From Perkinsus marinus ATCC 50983 (lineage: Eukaryota > Perkinsozoa > Perkinsida > Perkinsidae): a DNA stretch of 64,000 nucleotides. Made by a program: the position numbers and the translations under genes. The DNA lies in NCBI RefSeq assembly GCF_000006405.1, contig NW_003216446.1, positions 126,435 through 190,434 on the forward strand. Direction: 5' to 3'. Below are positions 20,005-32,300 of the stretch, piece by piece (the stretch's first letter is position 1; every line of letters begins with the position of its first letter). The notes beneath the pieces are model-generated. The model was not told the origin of the DNA, ran no database searches, and worked only from the letters and a program-made list of their open reading frames with translations.

Positions 20005-20471
20005 CTGCTATAAAAATCTTCATCGCTGATGTCCCCGAGTATACTGCATAAACTATAGTACTCCCTACGATGAAACAACCAGTCAAAAACGGTACCCTCT
20101 ACCGGTCATCTCGTAACTACTTCTATTACTACCAATATCGACCAGGCCTTCCCCACTGCTTCCCATGCAACCCCATTTTCGCAACTCATCTAATACCAAC
20201 TTCTCGGACACCTTATGGGGACGGCCGGTCCGTAGTGGTGACACCATTGACTATCACACCAAGGGAATGACAAACAGTCTTGGAGAAACCTATCCGATCT
20301 CCTCAGTTGAGCTCAGAAGTTCTACCGCTACTTTGTGAAATCGCCCACGAATTGAAAATTTCCCACAGATCTTCATACCGTCGCCAACACATGCATATGT
20401 TACCACACCAATTGCAACACAGAGACTTCTCCTAGATCAGTGATGACCATCACCCTCCCTCTCCTCCTCAA

Positions 20472-20801
20472 GAGTGTTGAAGGAATATATTTCCGCTTTC
20501 CTCAACTGAGCTCAGGAGTTTACTCACCAAACCTAAATTCAGAAATGTACAGAAACCATTAAGGAGTCTGTTCCCGCCCTTTCTCGCTGTAAAGAAGCGT
20601 ACATATACTCGCTCGTCTGAGAGTGAATACGTTGAAGTGTATAACTTAGCATGTAATAAGATTATACTTAGCCTCCACACCCCTGTGAAATCGTGTTATC
20701 ATTCATCATAATGTTCCGCACAACTTCCCAAAATTTCCTTCCAAAAATTTTATCATCGACATCAACACATGTAGTTGACCATGTGCATATTCCCCACACT
20801 G
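20472..20801. mobile_element. MITE-2 copy b, with internal insertion
   Basis: Left part GAGTGTTGAAGGAATATATT...CTCAACTGAGCTCAGGAGTT and right part AACACATGTAGTTGACCATG...CCACACTG belong to one element, separated by about 140 bp of extra sequence (~20565-20705). Confidence 0.6.
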
Positions 20802-21083
20802 GAAGTCTTCAGGCTTAACACAATACAAGGGTTGTTATATAAACCAAGTAGAAGCACGTGCATGCATACCATACGGTACACTATCCCCTCTAATAGGGAT
20901 CAGCCGAACTTCATCCATACTTTCAGCGCTGTGGCCGGTCGAGAACTCCCGAGGGTTCGTCGGAATTTCGTGGCGAAGCGACGCATTCCTGATAGCAGCA
21001 ATCTTCATTACTCTACATAACAGTTGTGGCGTATTTATAAACATCCAAATGATAATATAAAAATCAATTTCAAGGTCTTCAAC

Positions 21084-21245
21084 CAGTGTTTGGATATATA
21101 TATTTGCTTTCCTCACCTGAGCTCAGGAGTTTACTCGCAAATTATAAAACTTTTTATACGAATTGTACAAAAACCAATATTAATTCCCAAAAATTTATCT
21201 ACAATTTTCATACTGTAGTTGCCCCCGTGCATATTTTTCCACACT
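21084..21245. mobile_element. MITE-2 copy c
   Basis: CAGTGTTTGGATATATATAT ... CTCACCTGAGCTCAGGAGTT ... GTGCATATTTTTCCACACTC. Its right end touches the stop codon of the 59-residue gene. Confidence 0.75.
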
Positions 21246-21464
21246 CACTCCATCGCGGCTAGTTTCTTCACGACCTCCTGCAGCCCCTTCGAGCCCTCCA
21301 CCGCTAGGACATGAAAGTGTCGAGGACCTGTGCGGACCTATTTTGAATCTTCCACGGTGGACCTCACCCGTATCTTTATGAATATACTCTGTATATAACG
21401 GTGGTTGCAGCCTCCCCTCCTCGATGTTATGATGATGATGATGATAAGGATTGCTATCGCTCAT
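21245..21464 (-). CDS. Small 59-residue protein of unknown function
   Basis: Two exons, 21464-21368 and 21327-21245, joined across a 40-nt F4 intron to give MSDSNPYHHHHHNIEEGR..., PPLYTEYIHKDTGPRHFHVL, AVEGSKGLQEVVKKLAAME, stop. There is a His run near the N-terminus and an amphipathic C-terminal helix; no signal peptide or membrane segment. The clean phase, good acceptor and lack of stops make it believable, but it could be the last two exons of a longer gene. I do not recognise the family. Without splicing the frame runs on through the intron, so a naive reading gives a wrong C-terminus. Confidence 0.5.
21328..21367 (-). repeat. F4 intron, 40 nt
   Basis: GTGAGGTCCACCGTGGAAGA, TTCAAAATAGGTCCGCACAG. 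It matches, nearly base for base, a stretch inside the NSUN2 N-terminal coding frame (~61475-61513). Confidence 0.65.
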
Positions 21465-21913
21465 GATCAACACTAAACACCGAGCATTAATCAGCACGCA
21501 TGCACACGAAGATACGTGCAACTCTGGCAGCAGCTGAGCTGACTCTCACATCGGGGAAAATCCCTTAGGATTTCCACGCGATGATTGTAACAGCATATGC
21601 AATCATAATGTGATTTAATGCTATACCCCTATGGACCTGTGGCGTATGGGCAGATATTGGGGTATATCCCCAGAGTTCACCTACAACCCTTTTAGGAAGA
21701 AGTAGAGGTCATTTTACAATTATAATAATAACATATATCACTTCAGAGTTTCCAACATCAATTCACAATAATTCCGTCTCGCACAGTGTTTCTTCATTAT
21801 AAATTAATAACAATTCTCTCAAAACTCTGCCGTTGCCAACGATCAGATCTCCCGAGAGAACTCATCCGCCCCTCATCATTAACTCAACATTTCCACCTCC
21901 ACAATGGACCATA

Positions 21914-24900
21914 TCATGCCAACGCCGCGCGTGTCCTCAACTTCATTTCTAACACTTTCTCTAGTTCCTCCAACTCCAACAGTGGAGGGTGTTGGCCGAA
22001 CATCCTCCTCCTTATCAGAGACGTCGCCGAGACTATCTTATCAACTCTGAATAGATCCATACTGGACAACCTCACAGATCCTCGCTTGTGAAATACATTA
22101 TTACGATAACCGTAAAACAGTAACATTATAATATCATCGCATGCATTCATATGACTTGAAAAAACATCTTGTTGATGACTCGTACTGTACGAGCCGTACA
22201 TATTATAGTGACAATAATATATTCATCAAAGTGAGAATGAATATCAATCTCATTCTCTCCTTACTCTCCGAAAAACCAATACTCATCTCAGCAGCTGATA
22301 CTAAAAGAGTTAATCACATATAAAATTCAGTTGGCATGAGTGACATCCGGGAACATTAAATGTATCTTCGCAGGCGACCGCGCCATAAGCACTTCAGAGT
22401 TTCTCACCCACAATTTCCCAACAATATGCATTGTTTCCATGCAATATAACTATATAAGAGGGGCTTATATTCGAAAATTTACCGTCAAAATCGCTCTGTA
22501 GAAAAAGTTACCTCTGCACACGCATTTTCTGTCTCTAGATGGTGCGTAGTGTACAGCCCACAGTGTTAGCCCTACTACTACTACGACAGGGCTTGACGCT
22601 GATACTATCATACACATTCCTCCACAACGAGACTGCTTACTCCCTCTGCATTTTCTCATTTTCACACTGCAATGTGCAGATCAATTCCATCACCTCGTCA
22701 CTCGGAGGCTCAGCTAGGCCTTCACTCAAGTGGTAATCTAAATTCAAATTGATATATTCTTTCTGAATTTTTCAATTAATTTTTCCCTACTAACACTACT
22801 CTGTTACTATCAACTATTTTCTACCATATCGTTACCATTCCTTTTTGAATACTCCATACATATATTTCATATACATTTCGTTAGTATGCATTTCCTTTTT
22901 CCACCAGAGAGCACAGACTGCATTAGTCATTGATAAAATATGATATACCATCTCTTCGGTCCATCAGTGACTATCACATACAGTGCGGAACATTATACAA
23001 CTCTCCCTTTCCCATTCACAAGAGATATACTACATATAACGACGATAACAACAATCGAAATCGATTGACCATTCCCTTCAGTGTTGGGATAATCTATGTT
23101 CGCTTTCCTCACCAGAGCTCAGTAATTATAGAAGTATACACCACGACTCCTGGGAGAGGTGTACGAAAACCAACAAGAATTTCCCCAAATTCTCCCAGCA
23201 TCCTCATATTGCCATCAACACACGTAGTTGCATATTTTCTTGAGTTTCGAGGCGCGCGAAAATTCCCAGATCCTGTTGTAGTAACTCTTCTATTCTCATA
23301 CAACGACTTACTCTCTGCATATTCTTCCGCGTGCGCACAAGATTCTTGCATAAATCTCAGGAAATCTTCCAAAGCCTGACGGAACGTCCGTCGATTAACA
23401 ACCACACGAATCGCCATCACCCTCCTCGTGGACTCCTCCCCTTCACTTAATTCCAAAATCTGACAGACATCGAAGATCTGAGACAATAAAACAGAATATA
23501 TAGGACCCCACATGCAGTGCTCCCTCAATAGTGGATCGCTCATCCGAGATATCGTCACCAGAATATGCATGCCTGTGATAGGATGCATAGAGTAATGGAG
23601 TAGAAGGTCCTACAGGGACTCCAATATTCCTCCTCCTCCCTTTTCCACCTCGATGGTCGGAGATGTTTCCTCTAAAGAGGCATGAGCAGCATACTATACC
23701 ACAAATTGGTGTTTCACTCCAATCACTCCATACCCATCTACCATCTAGGTCTACCACACTTCACTGTCCACTTATCTAAACTCATTCGTCTACATAAACA
23801 GATAGTAAAATATTAACTTCTTTTCTAATCAGAAATTCTATCGTATCAATTTTTTCTCATACACTCCTGATAATAGATGGACAAATCTGTCAGAATACAT
23901 TTGAGACAAACTGAAAACCCCACAACGGTCACTGTTACTATCGTGTTATATTCACTCTAGCACACCAGTTGAGGGCAAGAGGCTCATCTACAGATTCACA
24001 AGTCCACCTCCATTGCTGCATTTTACAACACAACTATAATAGGAACGATCTCGATTAAGAACCGAGATCTACATATTTCTCTCTCAAGTATTCCTGTCCA
24101 TACATCTTTCGCTGTGTTATAAATATACTTCTATTCGAGAGAAAATGATCCGTTTGCACCCTCAGAAGGGTCGAATCGCAATACACAACTACTGTCATTG
24201 TAAATGACGTTTTAACAAAATGTTCTACACAAGTGTCTGTCGTAATCGTTGAATTCTTATGGTACTCGTCGCTCTAGCTTAGATTACTGTATTGATCATA
24301 AGGCGATAACCACTTAACCTTAACGTCTCTTATCTCACCTCAACAAGGGTACCACCGCTAAGCTAACCGTAGATGCAGAATCCCCCAGGTACAGGGCGTG
24401 ATAAAAAATTGCACACTAATTTCCCATCCAGTTGGAGTTATCACACTCACCTTCCTGAGGAGCTCTCTCGAGCTGCGTTGTAGTTCCCTCTTGAGAGTTC
24501 ACACTATCATTTCGTATCTAATGCAACTATGTAAGTTCCCAAGGAATGAACCTAGGCGATATCGTCGGTTCCTCTCGACCGGTTTTGTCACCGACGTGGG
24601 CCAATTGATATGAAATTGTAAAATATGTTTATTATTCTCCGAGAAATTCTCATAAATGTCGGAAAATAATGTTCACAATTCTCATTGAGAATCGATCTGA
24701 AACTATATCGCATACACTAAGTAGAACATTGCTATAAACATGTGATGTGATAAAAGTAACCCTTCGAGACTATGATATCATTAATCTCCGAAAATAACAT
24801 AAATTTCCACATTTTCATATAAATTCAAGTACACTTCCCGGTTCTGGAATTTTGCATGAAATTACTTCACCCCGTACCGATAAGTGGCTCCCATCATTCA

Positions 24901-25250
24901 CCTCCTCAGATGCGATCGCCTCGCGGTTGGGTACCCAGCGGAACTCGGCAGAGACCTCTGAGATGAAATTCTCATGTCAATCTCAATTTATTCACTATAC
25001 CATCCGGATGAGTTCTTCTAATTCGATCATCAGATTAATTTCATTTTCCTCACCCTGTGAGTATTGCATCCCCTTTACAAGACTGCCGTCTCCCCCTTCC
25101 CCTTCCCTTCCCCCCTCATCCGAGATGCACCTCACAAGAACATCACTAACGAAATCAATTGACAACCTACATTTCCAAATCCGCTTGCTGTTCGCATCCC
25201 TTCGTCTGTCTCTCATACGCCGCCCTCGCCTCCTGAGCTGAGACCAGCCC
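21914..25250 (-). CDS. Uncharacterised exons, one or more genes
   Basis: Several minus-strand segments look like exons but no family is recognised: ~24490-24460 (RELQRSSRELLRK before a GTGAGT donor), ~23588-23280 (REHCMWGPIYSVLLSQIFDV, STRRVMAIRVVVNRRTFRQA, LRFMQESCAHAEEYAESK), ~22730-22632 (SLSEGLAEPPSDEVMELICT, LQCENEKMQRE) and ~22090-21914 (FRVDKIVSATSLIRRRMFGQ, LLELEELEKVLEMKLRTRAA, stop). They are charged and helix-prone, consistent with a coiled-coil protein ending at 21914. An exon-like frame at 25216-24995 is Arg-rich. Whether these belong together, or form the C-terminus of the REC-cyclase gene upstream, is unresolved. Confidence 0.3.
23079..23250. mobile_element. MITE-2 copy d
   Basis: CAGTGTTGGGATAATCTATG ... 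CTCACCAGAGCTCAGTAATT ... CCATCAACACACGTAGTTGC. It lies next to an F3-like GAGTTTCGAGGCGCGCGAAA. Confidence 0.7.
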
Positions 25251-25374
25251 GACTAGTATTCTCACAGTAGGAATGATTACACAGTTGTATTCCTCCCGAG
25301 GGGCAACGGAGTGCCACAAGATGAACTGTTTCAACTCCCTCCTCGAAGACCATCAATCTAATCATCGGCTAATT

Positions 25375-25553
25375 CGTATATTCGCATGAACAACGACGTG
25401 TGTTGATGATAATATGGAAAATTATGAGAAAATTTCGGGAAATTCTTTTTGCATTTTATACTCTTTCCCTCAAAAATGTGTGTGAACGCCTATAAATGGT
25501 GAGTGAGCTCCTGAACTCTGCTGAGAAGACCAACATATATTCCAACACTGGTC
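25375..25553. mobile_element. MITE-2 copy e
   Basis: Right end CAACATATATTCCAACACTG; internal GTGTGTTGATGATAATATGG and GAGCTCCTGAACTCTGCTGA. Confidence 0.65.
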
Positions 25554-25615
25554 TAGTTGGCGCTCAATCGTCTGTAACCCAACACTAATTCAATAACAGT
25601 AATTTCGTTGAAGGG

Positions 25616-25784
25616 TTCAGTGTCGAAATATACGTCCGCTTTACTCTGCTCAGTTGAGGAGTATTCTCACTCATCATAGAGGTTTACATACGAATTCGAG
25701 GGGAAAAACCAATAGGGACCACGAAAAATTTTCCTAAATTTTTTCACATTTTTCGTATTGTGCATATTTCCTTACACAGTTATA
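25616..25784. mobile_element. MITE-2 copy f
   Basis: CAGTGTCGAAATATACGTCC ... CTGCTCAGTTGAGGAGTATT ... TTGTGCATATTTCCTTACAC. More diverged than the others. Confidence 0.55.
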
Positions 25785-25814
25785 AACTATCACCACAACA
25801 CTCAGTAGTCCCCC

Positions 25815-27861
25815 TCCATAAGAGCCATCCTCTTCCCTCACCTCGGGCACAGTGTCCTTATGATCCCTAGTGATACACCCTTCGTCGTATGTATGCCAAC
25901 CCTCACACGCATATCGATCGAATCAGCTAAACTGACCATCGCTCCGGCTATGTCAACTGCCTCTGAAATCTACTGATCCTACCACTCCAATAGAAACTCT
26001 CCGTTTTACTTAAAGTGTGATCAGTCTTATCCTCTAGTGAGAGCCCGCAAACAACTGTATAAGCCTCATCAGAGGTCTCCAACTTCAGTAAGGCTGTCCG
26101 CTGTCCTTCCATCAGCTTTCTGTCGAGCTCATTGAAGTACTTATTGAGTAACTCTATCGCCCTCGCTGGTGTGCACGATGATACTTCCTCTACTAAGCTG
26201 AAGTGAATCAGTCATATACTCTAAACTCGTATAATACGAGTTTCGAGTATATGACTAATACGAACATACGTAAATACGACGTATACGGAACATTAATACG
26301 AGTCGTATTAATGCTAACGCCATCAAGTTGAAAACGAAAATAATTGAAATTATGATTCTCACCAAGTGACAACAGACACTTCTTCGTAGTTGTCCAGGTC
26401 CCCATATACTCCATTTAGGAGTCTATCCACAGTGTGTCGTGGTAGACTTCTGTGTAGAATCGTTAAGGCCATACGATGCCTCGCCTATGCCGATTCAATT
26501 CAGCTCTCATATCACAACAGCCGATCTTACTTCCAGTTTGAGCATCTCGCGAAGTCTCACTTGGGTGTTTATTCTTGCCAACAGTTCCGTTTTCTCAAAC
26601 GGTTTAGTGACATAATCGTTGCAGTTATACCTTCACTCGACCAGCAGTGTCTCTCAGAAGGATGTTCTTCCCATCTCACTTGAGACCCTTTATCACGTCA
26701 TCACTTGAATTTTTAGCTGATATCATGATTATTGGCAAATCGAGGGGATATTCTTCCCTCAGTGTAGCGCACACTTCATAGCCGCTCAGACCTATACACG
26801 AACCCTGTGCACGAAAATATACACATTTTCAACCACATATGTTGATGGCGATATGAAATTTTTGGGAAATTCTGGTTGATTTCTGTACATTTCTACCCAA
26901 GGTCGTATACAAACTCCTTTGATTAATGAGAAAACTTCCAAGATCAGCTAAGGAAAGCCGACATATATTACAACACTCACATGTGTCGGTGACAATATGG
27001 AAATTTTGGAGGAATTCTGGGAAATTCTCGTTGGTTTCTGTAAACTTCTACCCACATTCGTATGCAAACTTATATAATAAACGTGGAAACTCCTAAACTC
27101 AGTTGAAGAAAGTGAACATATTTCCTTACCACACTGCCGTTGACAACAGTGTACCGAACCAATCGATCATTGCATTCGAGATTAAAGAACTCACCCGGCA
27201 TCATAACATCGAGTAGAATAAGATCTGGCAGAGTTGTGGTATTGGCCATGTATTGTAATGCCTCGAAACCATCCATGGCCTGATGTACCACAAATTCCGC
27301 AGATTCCAACACAGTAGCGATGACTATCTGGTTAATAGGATCATCATCAACCGACAGTATCTGGACAACAACAACAACAACCAAGGCATGCTCCCTATCT
27401 CCTCGAGTCGTTATAGTCTAAAAATAATTTTGTCCATACTGAGCCATTAACAATAATTTTGTATGTATATAGCGCTTGATATGAATTCGTTCAACGACCT
27501 CTCTTATATGTTTTAGGACCTCCTTATTGAGGAATGGATGAGTATTCTATTAGAGCTAACCTGAGCCTCATAACAATTCCCAACTTCGCACACGAATTCA
27601 CATTCCTCTGAGATTCCTCGTTAACTAATTTAGCAGAGTAAGTCGCATGAACGTGGAATAAATACTATAGTGGAGCTCAGCAACACTCGAATGAAACCAT
27701 CACAAGTGTTGAGAATACACCACCTCGTAGGGCTCTCCAGACTTGAGTGCATCTAGGTGGTCTAATGATGGTCTCGAGAGGTAACCACGAGAAACCAAAC
27801 CATAGTCATCGTATTGTGCTGCATCATCTGTAGTGGTGTTAGCTGATAAGGATCCGTCCAT
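25815..27861 (-). CDS. Response-regulator receiver + class III nucleotide cyclase protein
   Basis: Start MDGSLSANTTTDDAAQYDDY at 27861. REC domain from 27360: SVDDDP (acidic pocket), PDLILLDVMMPG (phospho-acceptor Asp), then 26791-26680 (GLSGYEVCATLREEYPLDLP, IIMISAKNSSDDVIKGLK), then YNCNDYVTKPFEKTELLARI with the conserved Lys. After the linker comes the cyclase entry helix (LTILHRSLPRHTVDRLLNGV, EEVSVVT), TPARAIELLNKYFNELDRKL, LLKLETSDEAYTVVCG and VDIAGAMVSLADSIDMRVRV then GIHT. REC-cyclase fusions signal from a His kinase to cAMP/cGMP. In my joining, the first metal Asp (usual F-x-D-I) is absent and the second site reads SDEAY instead of IGDAY, so the catalytic site looks degenerate. The dimer-arm Asn/Arg motif is not found. 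MITEs lie in the intron between the REC exons. Confidence 0.7.
26291..26313. repeat. Perfect inverted repeat, 11-bp arms
   Basis: CATTAATACGA G TCGTATTAATG, preceded at ~26216-26254 by a near-perfect one (ACTCGTATAATACGAGT core). Confidence 0.8.
26812..26976. mobile_element. MITE-2 copy g
   Basis: ATATACACATTTTCAACCAC ... AGCCGACATATATTACAACA. It lies in the intron between the two halves of the REC domain, head to tail with copy h. Confidence 0.7.
26977..27136. mobile_element. MITE-2 copy h
   Basis: ACATGTGTCGGTGACAATAT ... CTCAGTTGAAGAAAGTGAAC ... TTACCACACTG; tandem with copy g, truncated at its left end. Confidence 0.65.
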
Positions 27862-28067
27862 TTCAATGAGTTAATACGATGAGTACTGCTGTTTGTACTA
27901 TCATTCCTCATTTTACAATTTCTAGAATGACGATCATACTACTATCATTTACAGGCATTTTCATACGCCTATTTTATCTATAGTGTGATATTTAACCGTA
28001 TTATTATATCTTCATTGATCTAATATCAAGATGATAGTATTATAACTTGATCGTATTCATTTATTAA

Positions 28068-28190
28068 TGTAGTTTCACCCGTTTTACGCGAAGTGGCGTG
28101 AATTTAGGTGAAAAACACGATATTCGCGATATGCTGTAGTCGTGAAATATGTTGTTCACTGGTGTTTTTCATATTACGGGTGGAACTCCA
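28068..28190. mobile_element. MITE-1 copy c
   Basis: AGTTTCACCCGTTTTACGCG ... GTAGTCGTGAAATATGTTGT ... ATTACGGGTGGAACTCCA. Confidence 0.85.
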
Positions 28191-28249
28191 ATAATAATAT
28201 CAAACAATATGAAGATATAAAAATATAAATATGGGAGTACCAATTATAG

Positions 28250-28577
28250 GGTCCTCCTGAGGGAACTGGTCCGACAGACGAATCAAATCAACAACCATTT
28301 CCAGACAATCTATACGAAAATGCCATCACCGTTGGAATATATGTTCGTGATTCTCACGTGAGTTCAGGAGTTTATATACGACTTAGAGTAGAAGTGTACA
28401 GAAGTCAATGAGAATTTCCCAAAATTTTCTCAGAATTTCCACCAACACATGTAGTTGACTATGTGAATATTCCCTCACACCCCACGCCATGTGCTTCACG
28501 CGTGTCAAAGTATCGCCCAATGCTTTCATGGGCTCAACCGTTTTCACGGCTTTCTCCATTCTTCCAATGAACGACAA
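28250..28577 (-). CDS. Two-exon fragment, unknown protein
   Basis: Exon 28577 to ~28485 starts MSFIGRMEKAVKTVEPMKAL and runs GDTLTRVKHMAWG up to the end of a MITE-2 copy. The next exon, from ~28309, reads CLEMVVDLIRLSDQFPQEDP. The GT at the MITE end (GGTGTGAGGGAATATTC) is the apparent donor, and the acceptor CGTATAG lies just outside the other end. No family recognised; it may be the 5' or 3' part of a longer gene. Confidence 0.35.
28327..28476. mobile_element. MITE-2 copy i
   Basis: CCGTTGGAATATATGTTCGT ... CTCACGTGAGTTCAGGAGTT ... GTGAATATTCCCTCACACCC; it appears to form almost the whole intron of the flanking minus-strand exons. Confidence 0.7.
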
Positions 28578-28579
28578 TC

Positions 28580-29326
28580 ATTAACTCTTCTAGAACCTAG
28601 AAGATCCTACATCTTACAACATGACTATGAACATCATCAGGGAAATAATATCCGATTGACGTCCGAAAGCATTATTTGCTGATGTATTCCGGTAATGATA
28701 TCAGTGATTTGGGTTATAGTGAGGATACGGGTACCAACGAGTCCATGCAGACTGATGACTCTGGTCCTACCCATTCAATTAGCTTCCATCCTTACACAAA
28801 TATCCTTTAATAGTGATATTCGGTCCTACGAGCTCGTCCAATCTATGTAGTGTTCGCCACTTCTACGTTCACGTCGTACCAAGTAATACGACAGCGCCGA
28901 GGCAGCAACTCGAACGGTAAAGCGCCGAGAACTGTTCTGAAGATTTCGTCCTAAAACCGGTGTCCACCAGAAATACGATGAACGACTATGCGACTATTTC
29001 GAGTTTAAACTCGCGTGTAAGTGGGAGTTCCAGAACATGATGTGATCTAGGTCTGTTGTGCTGCGTTTGTGTGACTAAAAAACCGTAGAGCAACCCCGAA
29101 AATAGGGTTTAACGACAACGGGAGTGTATCGCGTTGAAATTCCAACATGGCACGAGTAGTTCTGACTTATTTACATCATACCATACACAACAACACATAG
29201 TCCTGAATCATACAGAGACATACAAACTACGGGTTCATGAACCAGAGACTATCATTCTTCACCAGCTATGATGATGTCTTCTTTTCTCCTAACAATTATT
29301 CAATATAAAACCCATACCACTCCTCC
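28580..29326. other. Gene-free stretch
   Basis: No exon or repeat copy recognised on either strand between the fragment at 28.5 kb and the exchanger stop codon. Confidence 0.35.
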
Positions 29327-32300
29327 TTACAATAGCAACTCTTGGCTATTGTGAAGGCGATGTACATCCGCATCAATGTGCTCCAACACCGACTGGGCCT
29401 CTGAAAGTAGTAGTATGTAACGGAGAGAAGGAAGTCCCGTCCCAACCTGTGTGTTCTAATAAGCCCGATTCGATCACATCAGAGAGCTCAGCTTGCAACT
29501 GCTGAACAACTGTTCCTACTTTCTGGTACCTGATAGTCCACGAAAGACCCCCGTTGATAATCCACCGAGACAAGGACGCCATCCTTCAAATGCATGTATG
29601 TATAATCGTACACATGTCCAAGTAATCACTAAAAACACACAGGCTCTCACCTTTGCGATAGATGAACAATTCTCGCAGGCATCCGGTCGAGCAAGGCCTC
29701 AGCTTCTCGAAGGTGGACATCTACTTCCGAACGCACGTTGTACCATACGGGCTGCAAAGAGCACATCATCATAATCATGATTGGGAGTGGCACTCCTTGA
29801 TCATCTATTTCCCCTTCAGGATCACTTCCCGTACCGAAATGACGCATCGTAAACAAGCTATCTACTTCAATAACCATTTGGTATCAAGTGGAACCGAACG
29901 AGAAATACATTCGCACAGGAACTTCGGTCATATCATCGGCACCGCGAGCAGCAACTTCCACAAGGCAGTACTTGCCTTCAAGTTGTTGAAGACCTTGTCC
30001 AGCTGACCACCTTTCTTGTTATCCTCTTCCCCTTGCTCATCGTATCCCTCAGTAGGATCAGGGAACAATAGCTCCGTCACGGCCTGAATAGTAGTAGTAA
30101 CCGAGGGCCTCGGTCCGAGGCCTTTCCGTCGCTCGTCAATTCGCCACAAGGCGGCACCAGATGAACACTATTCCCATCCTTCGATCCTCTCAATGGATGA
30201 CATCAATAGTATTCTCAAGAGCACATCCCAGGCTAGTGATGCCTGGGATATGCATCCCAGTGAATCCTAGTGAATCCCAGGCTTCAAATTCGTCCCATTA
30301 AAGAACGAATTTCCTACAGAGAGCGCTGTGCTATGAAACTTACTTCGATAGTTTTCCGACTACCCTCCACGAAGAGATGCAGAATCTAAAATTACACCCA
30401 ATGAGCATAGCTGACCACGCCACCCTTCCAAGACCATAGCATTCCTCATACAACTCTGCTTATCGTCTCCATGGTCTCTCAATAGACTCTGAACGATCTT
30501 CCAGTCACCAAGCCCCATCAGAACCTGTTCATAGCAGTAACCACCATCAGGAGCAACATGGGCTCACCTTCATTTTGGCATCTTCTACAGTCCTTAGCAA
30601 CAAGCCTGCTATCTCCGGCTGGCCAGGGACGATTTCCACCTTCAACGCTCGCGTATAGAAACTCGCTGAGGAGCTCAATAGTTGTCCCAATGTTAAACAG
30701 TGAAACTAACGACAGTTAAGAGATAGGCCCCACCAAGCACGTTAAGATAAGTTTCTCTTTGTATACTCAAAAGCTCAGAGCTCGGAGTCTCAGTCGAGCC
30801 CGGTATGTCATCGCCGTCCAGGGCCGCCAGTGACCTCCGGAATGTTGGGCCTGATGAATTCTTCAAAATTGCTCAACACAGATGATACCCCCACTACTGG
30901 GTCTGTAATGATAGAGTACACCACCAGTAATACTCGCCCGTCGCTGCAATAAGGAGTTAATCGCAGCTTGTGGTGGTGCATGGAGGTATCTCCACGTACT
31001 AGGACACAGCTCCTCTACCGCATCTACGCGGTGTTGTCAACCAATTCTGGGGTGTGTGAGAGGGATAACTCACCTGTGGAACCGTGGCGGTTTATCGCTT
31101 TCCTCAGCTGAGCCCGGACAGCTTCCATCTTGATGACTACCGAAAACTAAGAGGACATCCTATTCCCCTCTGGAGTTCATATTGATGATCCTAGCCTGGG
31201 GATGAGAAAGGCCGAGAAGATCCACAAGAGGTCCGCACGTCATTGCATTTATGATGAGGCTCATCCAGGCCAAACCTGAACGCACGTGATGATAGTATAA
31301 TCACTTCAAGTACACATTATATCACGGAGATAACTTTCACAAATGTCCTGAGGCGGGCAAGTCCTGCACTTGCTCAACTCACGTGAGTCGACTGAACTCA
31401 AACCCATGATGTACAATTGTGGCACTGCCACTAACGAGGAAGCGTCAGCATCACCGGAATGGATTTCTACCTGTACTGATTCATTACACTTGGAAGTCGA
31501 TACTACCGAAGCCTCGATGCGGAGCGAGAAGGGCTGTCCGCTCAGCTAGAGTGGTGAATCGAAGCTGTCAAATTGCTTGACAATATTCTGAAGTTGTCGG
31601 ATACCTTCTGGGTTAATGTCTACAGGCGAGACTGGCTCCGAAAGAAGTGTCCGTCCCCTCGAGAGCGTCCCATCCCTGCTAGCGCCTATCCCTGCGGACT
31701 CTACCAGTGAATTGTTGTAGCTCGTGAACGCAATCAATATGCACTCAACGTCAGTTCTTGTCTCCTTACGGGGGCAGTATCCATTTCACTATGGAACTCT
31801 TTTGTAAGGTGCCATAAGCGCCAACTACATATAGTTTCATTCCAACATCATATGTAGTTGACTAGATCCGAGTCCGAACTTGGAGTTACCGCCTAAATCT
31901 AGCCACAGGATGACGAGTCGTAGGAGGGTGGATTGCCGACAGCGCTGGCCTGGACGGCTTCCATGGAATAGCTCTTCCCCTGTAACCCACATATCCGACT
32001 CCCCATCATCTTCAGACTCCTCGGCACGGAGTCGTCAAAATTTACTCCTGAGGCTTCTGCATATCGTAGACGCTGGTTACGATGTTGTATGGAGAACCAT
32101 GTGAGCAAAGTCAACGACGGGGAATTTCGTAGTGAGCGTAGGATTGCTACTGTACCAGTGTCCAACGAGCAATTAAGTTGACACAGAGTGCCCCGGCGCA
32201 CACGTTGTGTGCCAGTGTCACACAACTGTGACAGCGACACAACGGGGGTATTCAGGGATTTTCAAACAGAGCCAAGATCCCCCTGTAGTCACCTCCATAG

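Larger units (their letters stand above)
19583..21244. other. Repeat-rich spacer
   Basis: Apart from the MITE copies no coding exon is recognised. An F3-like motif GGAATTTCGTGGCGAAGCGA lies on the plus strand near 20952, so an unrecognised plus-strand intron, or a reversed F3 copy, may be present. Confidence 0.35.
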
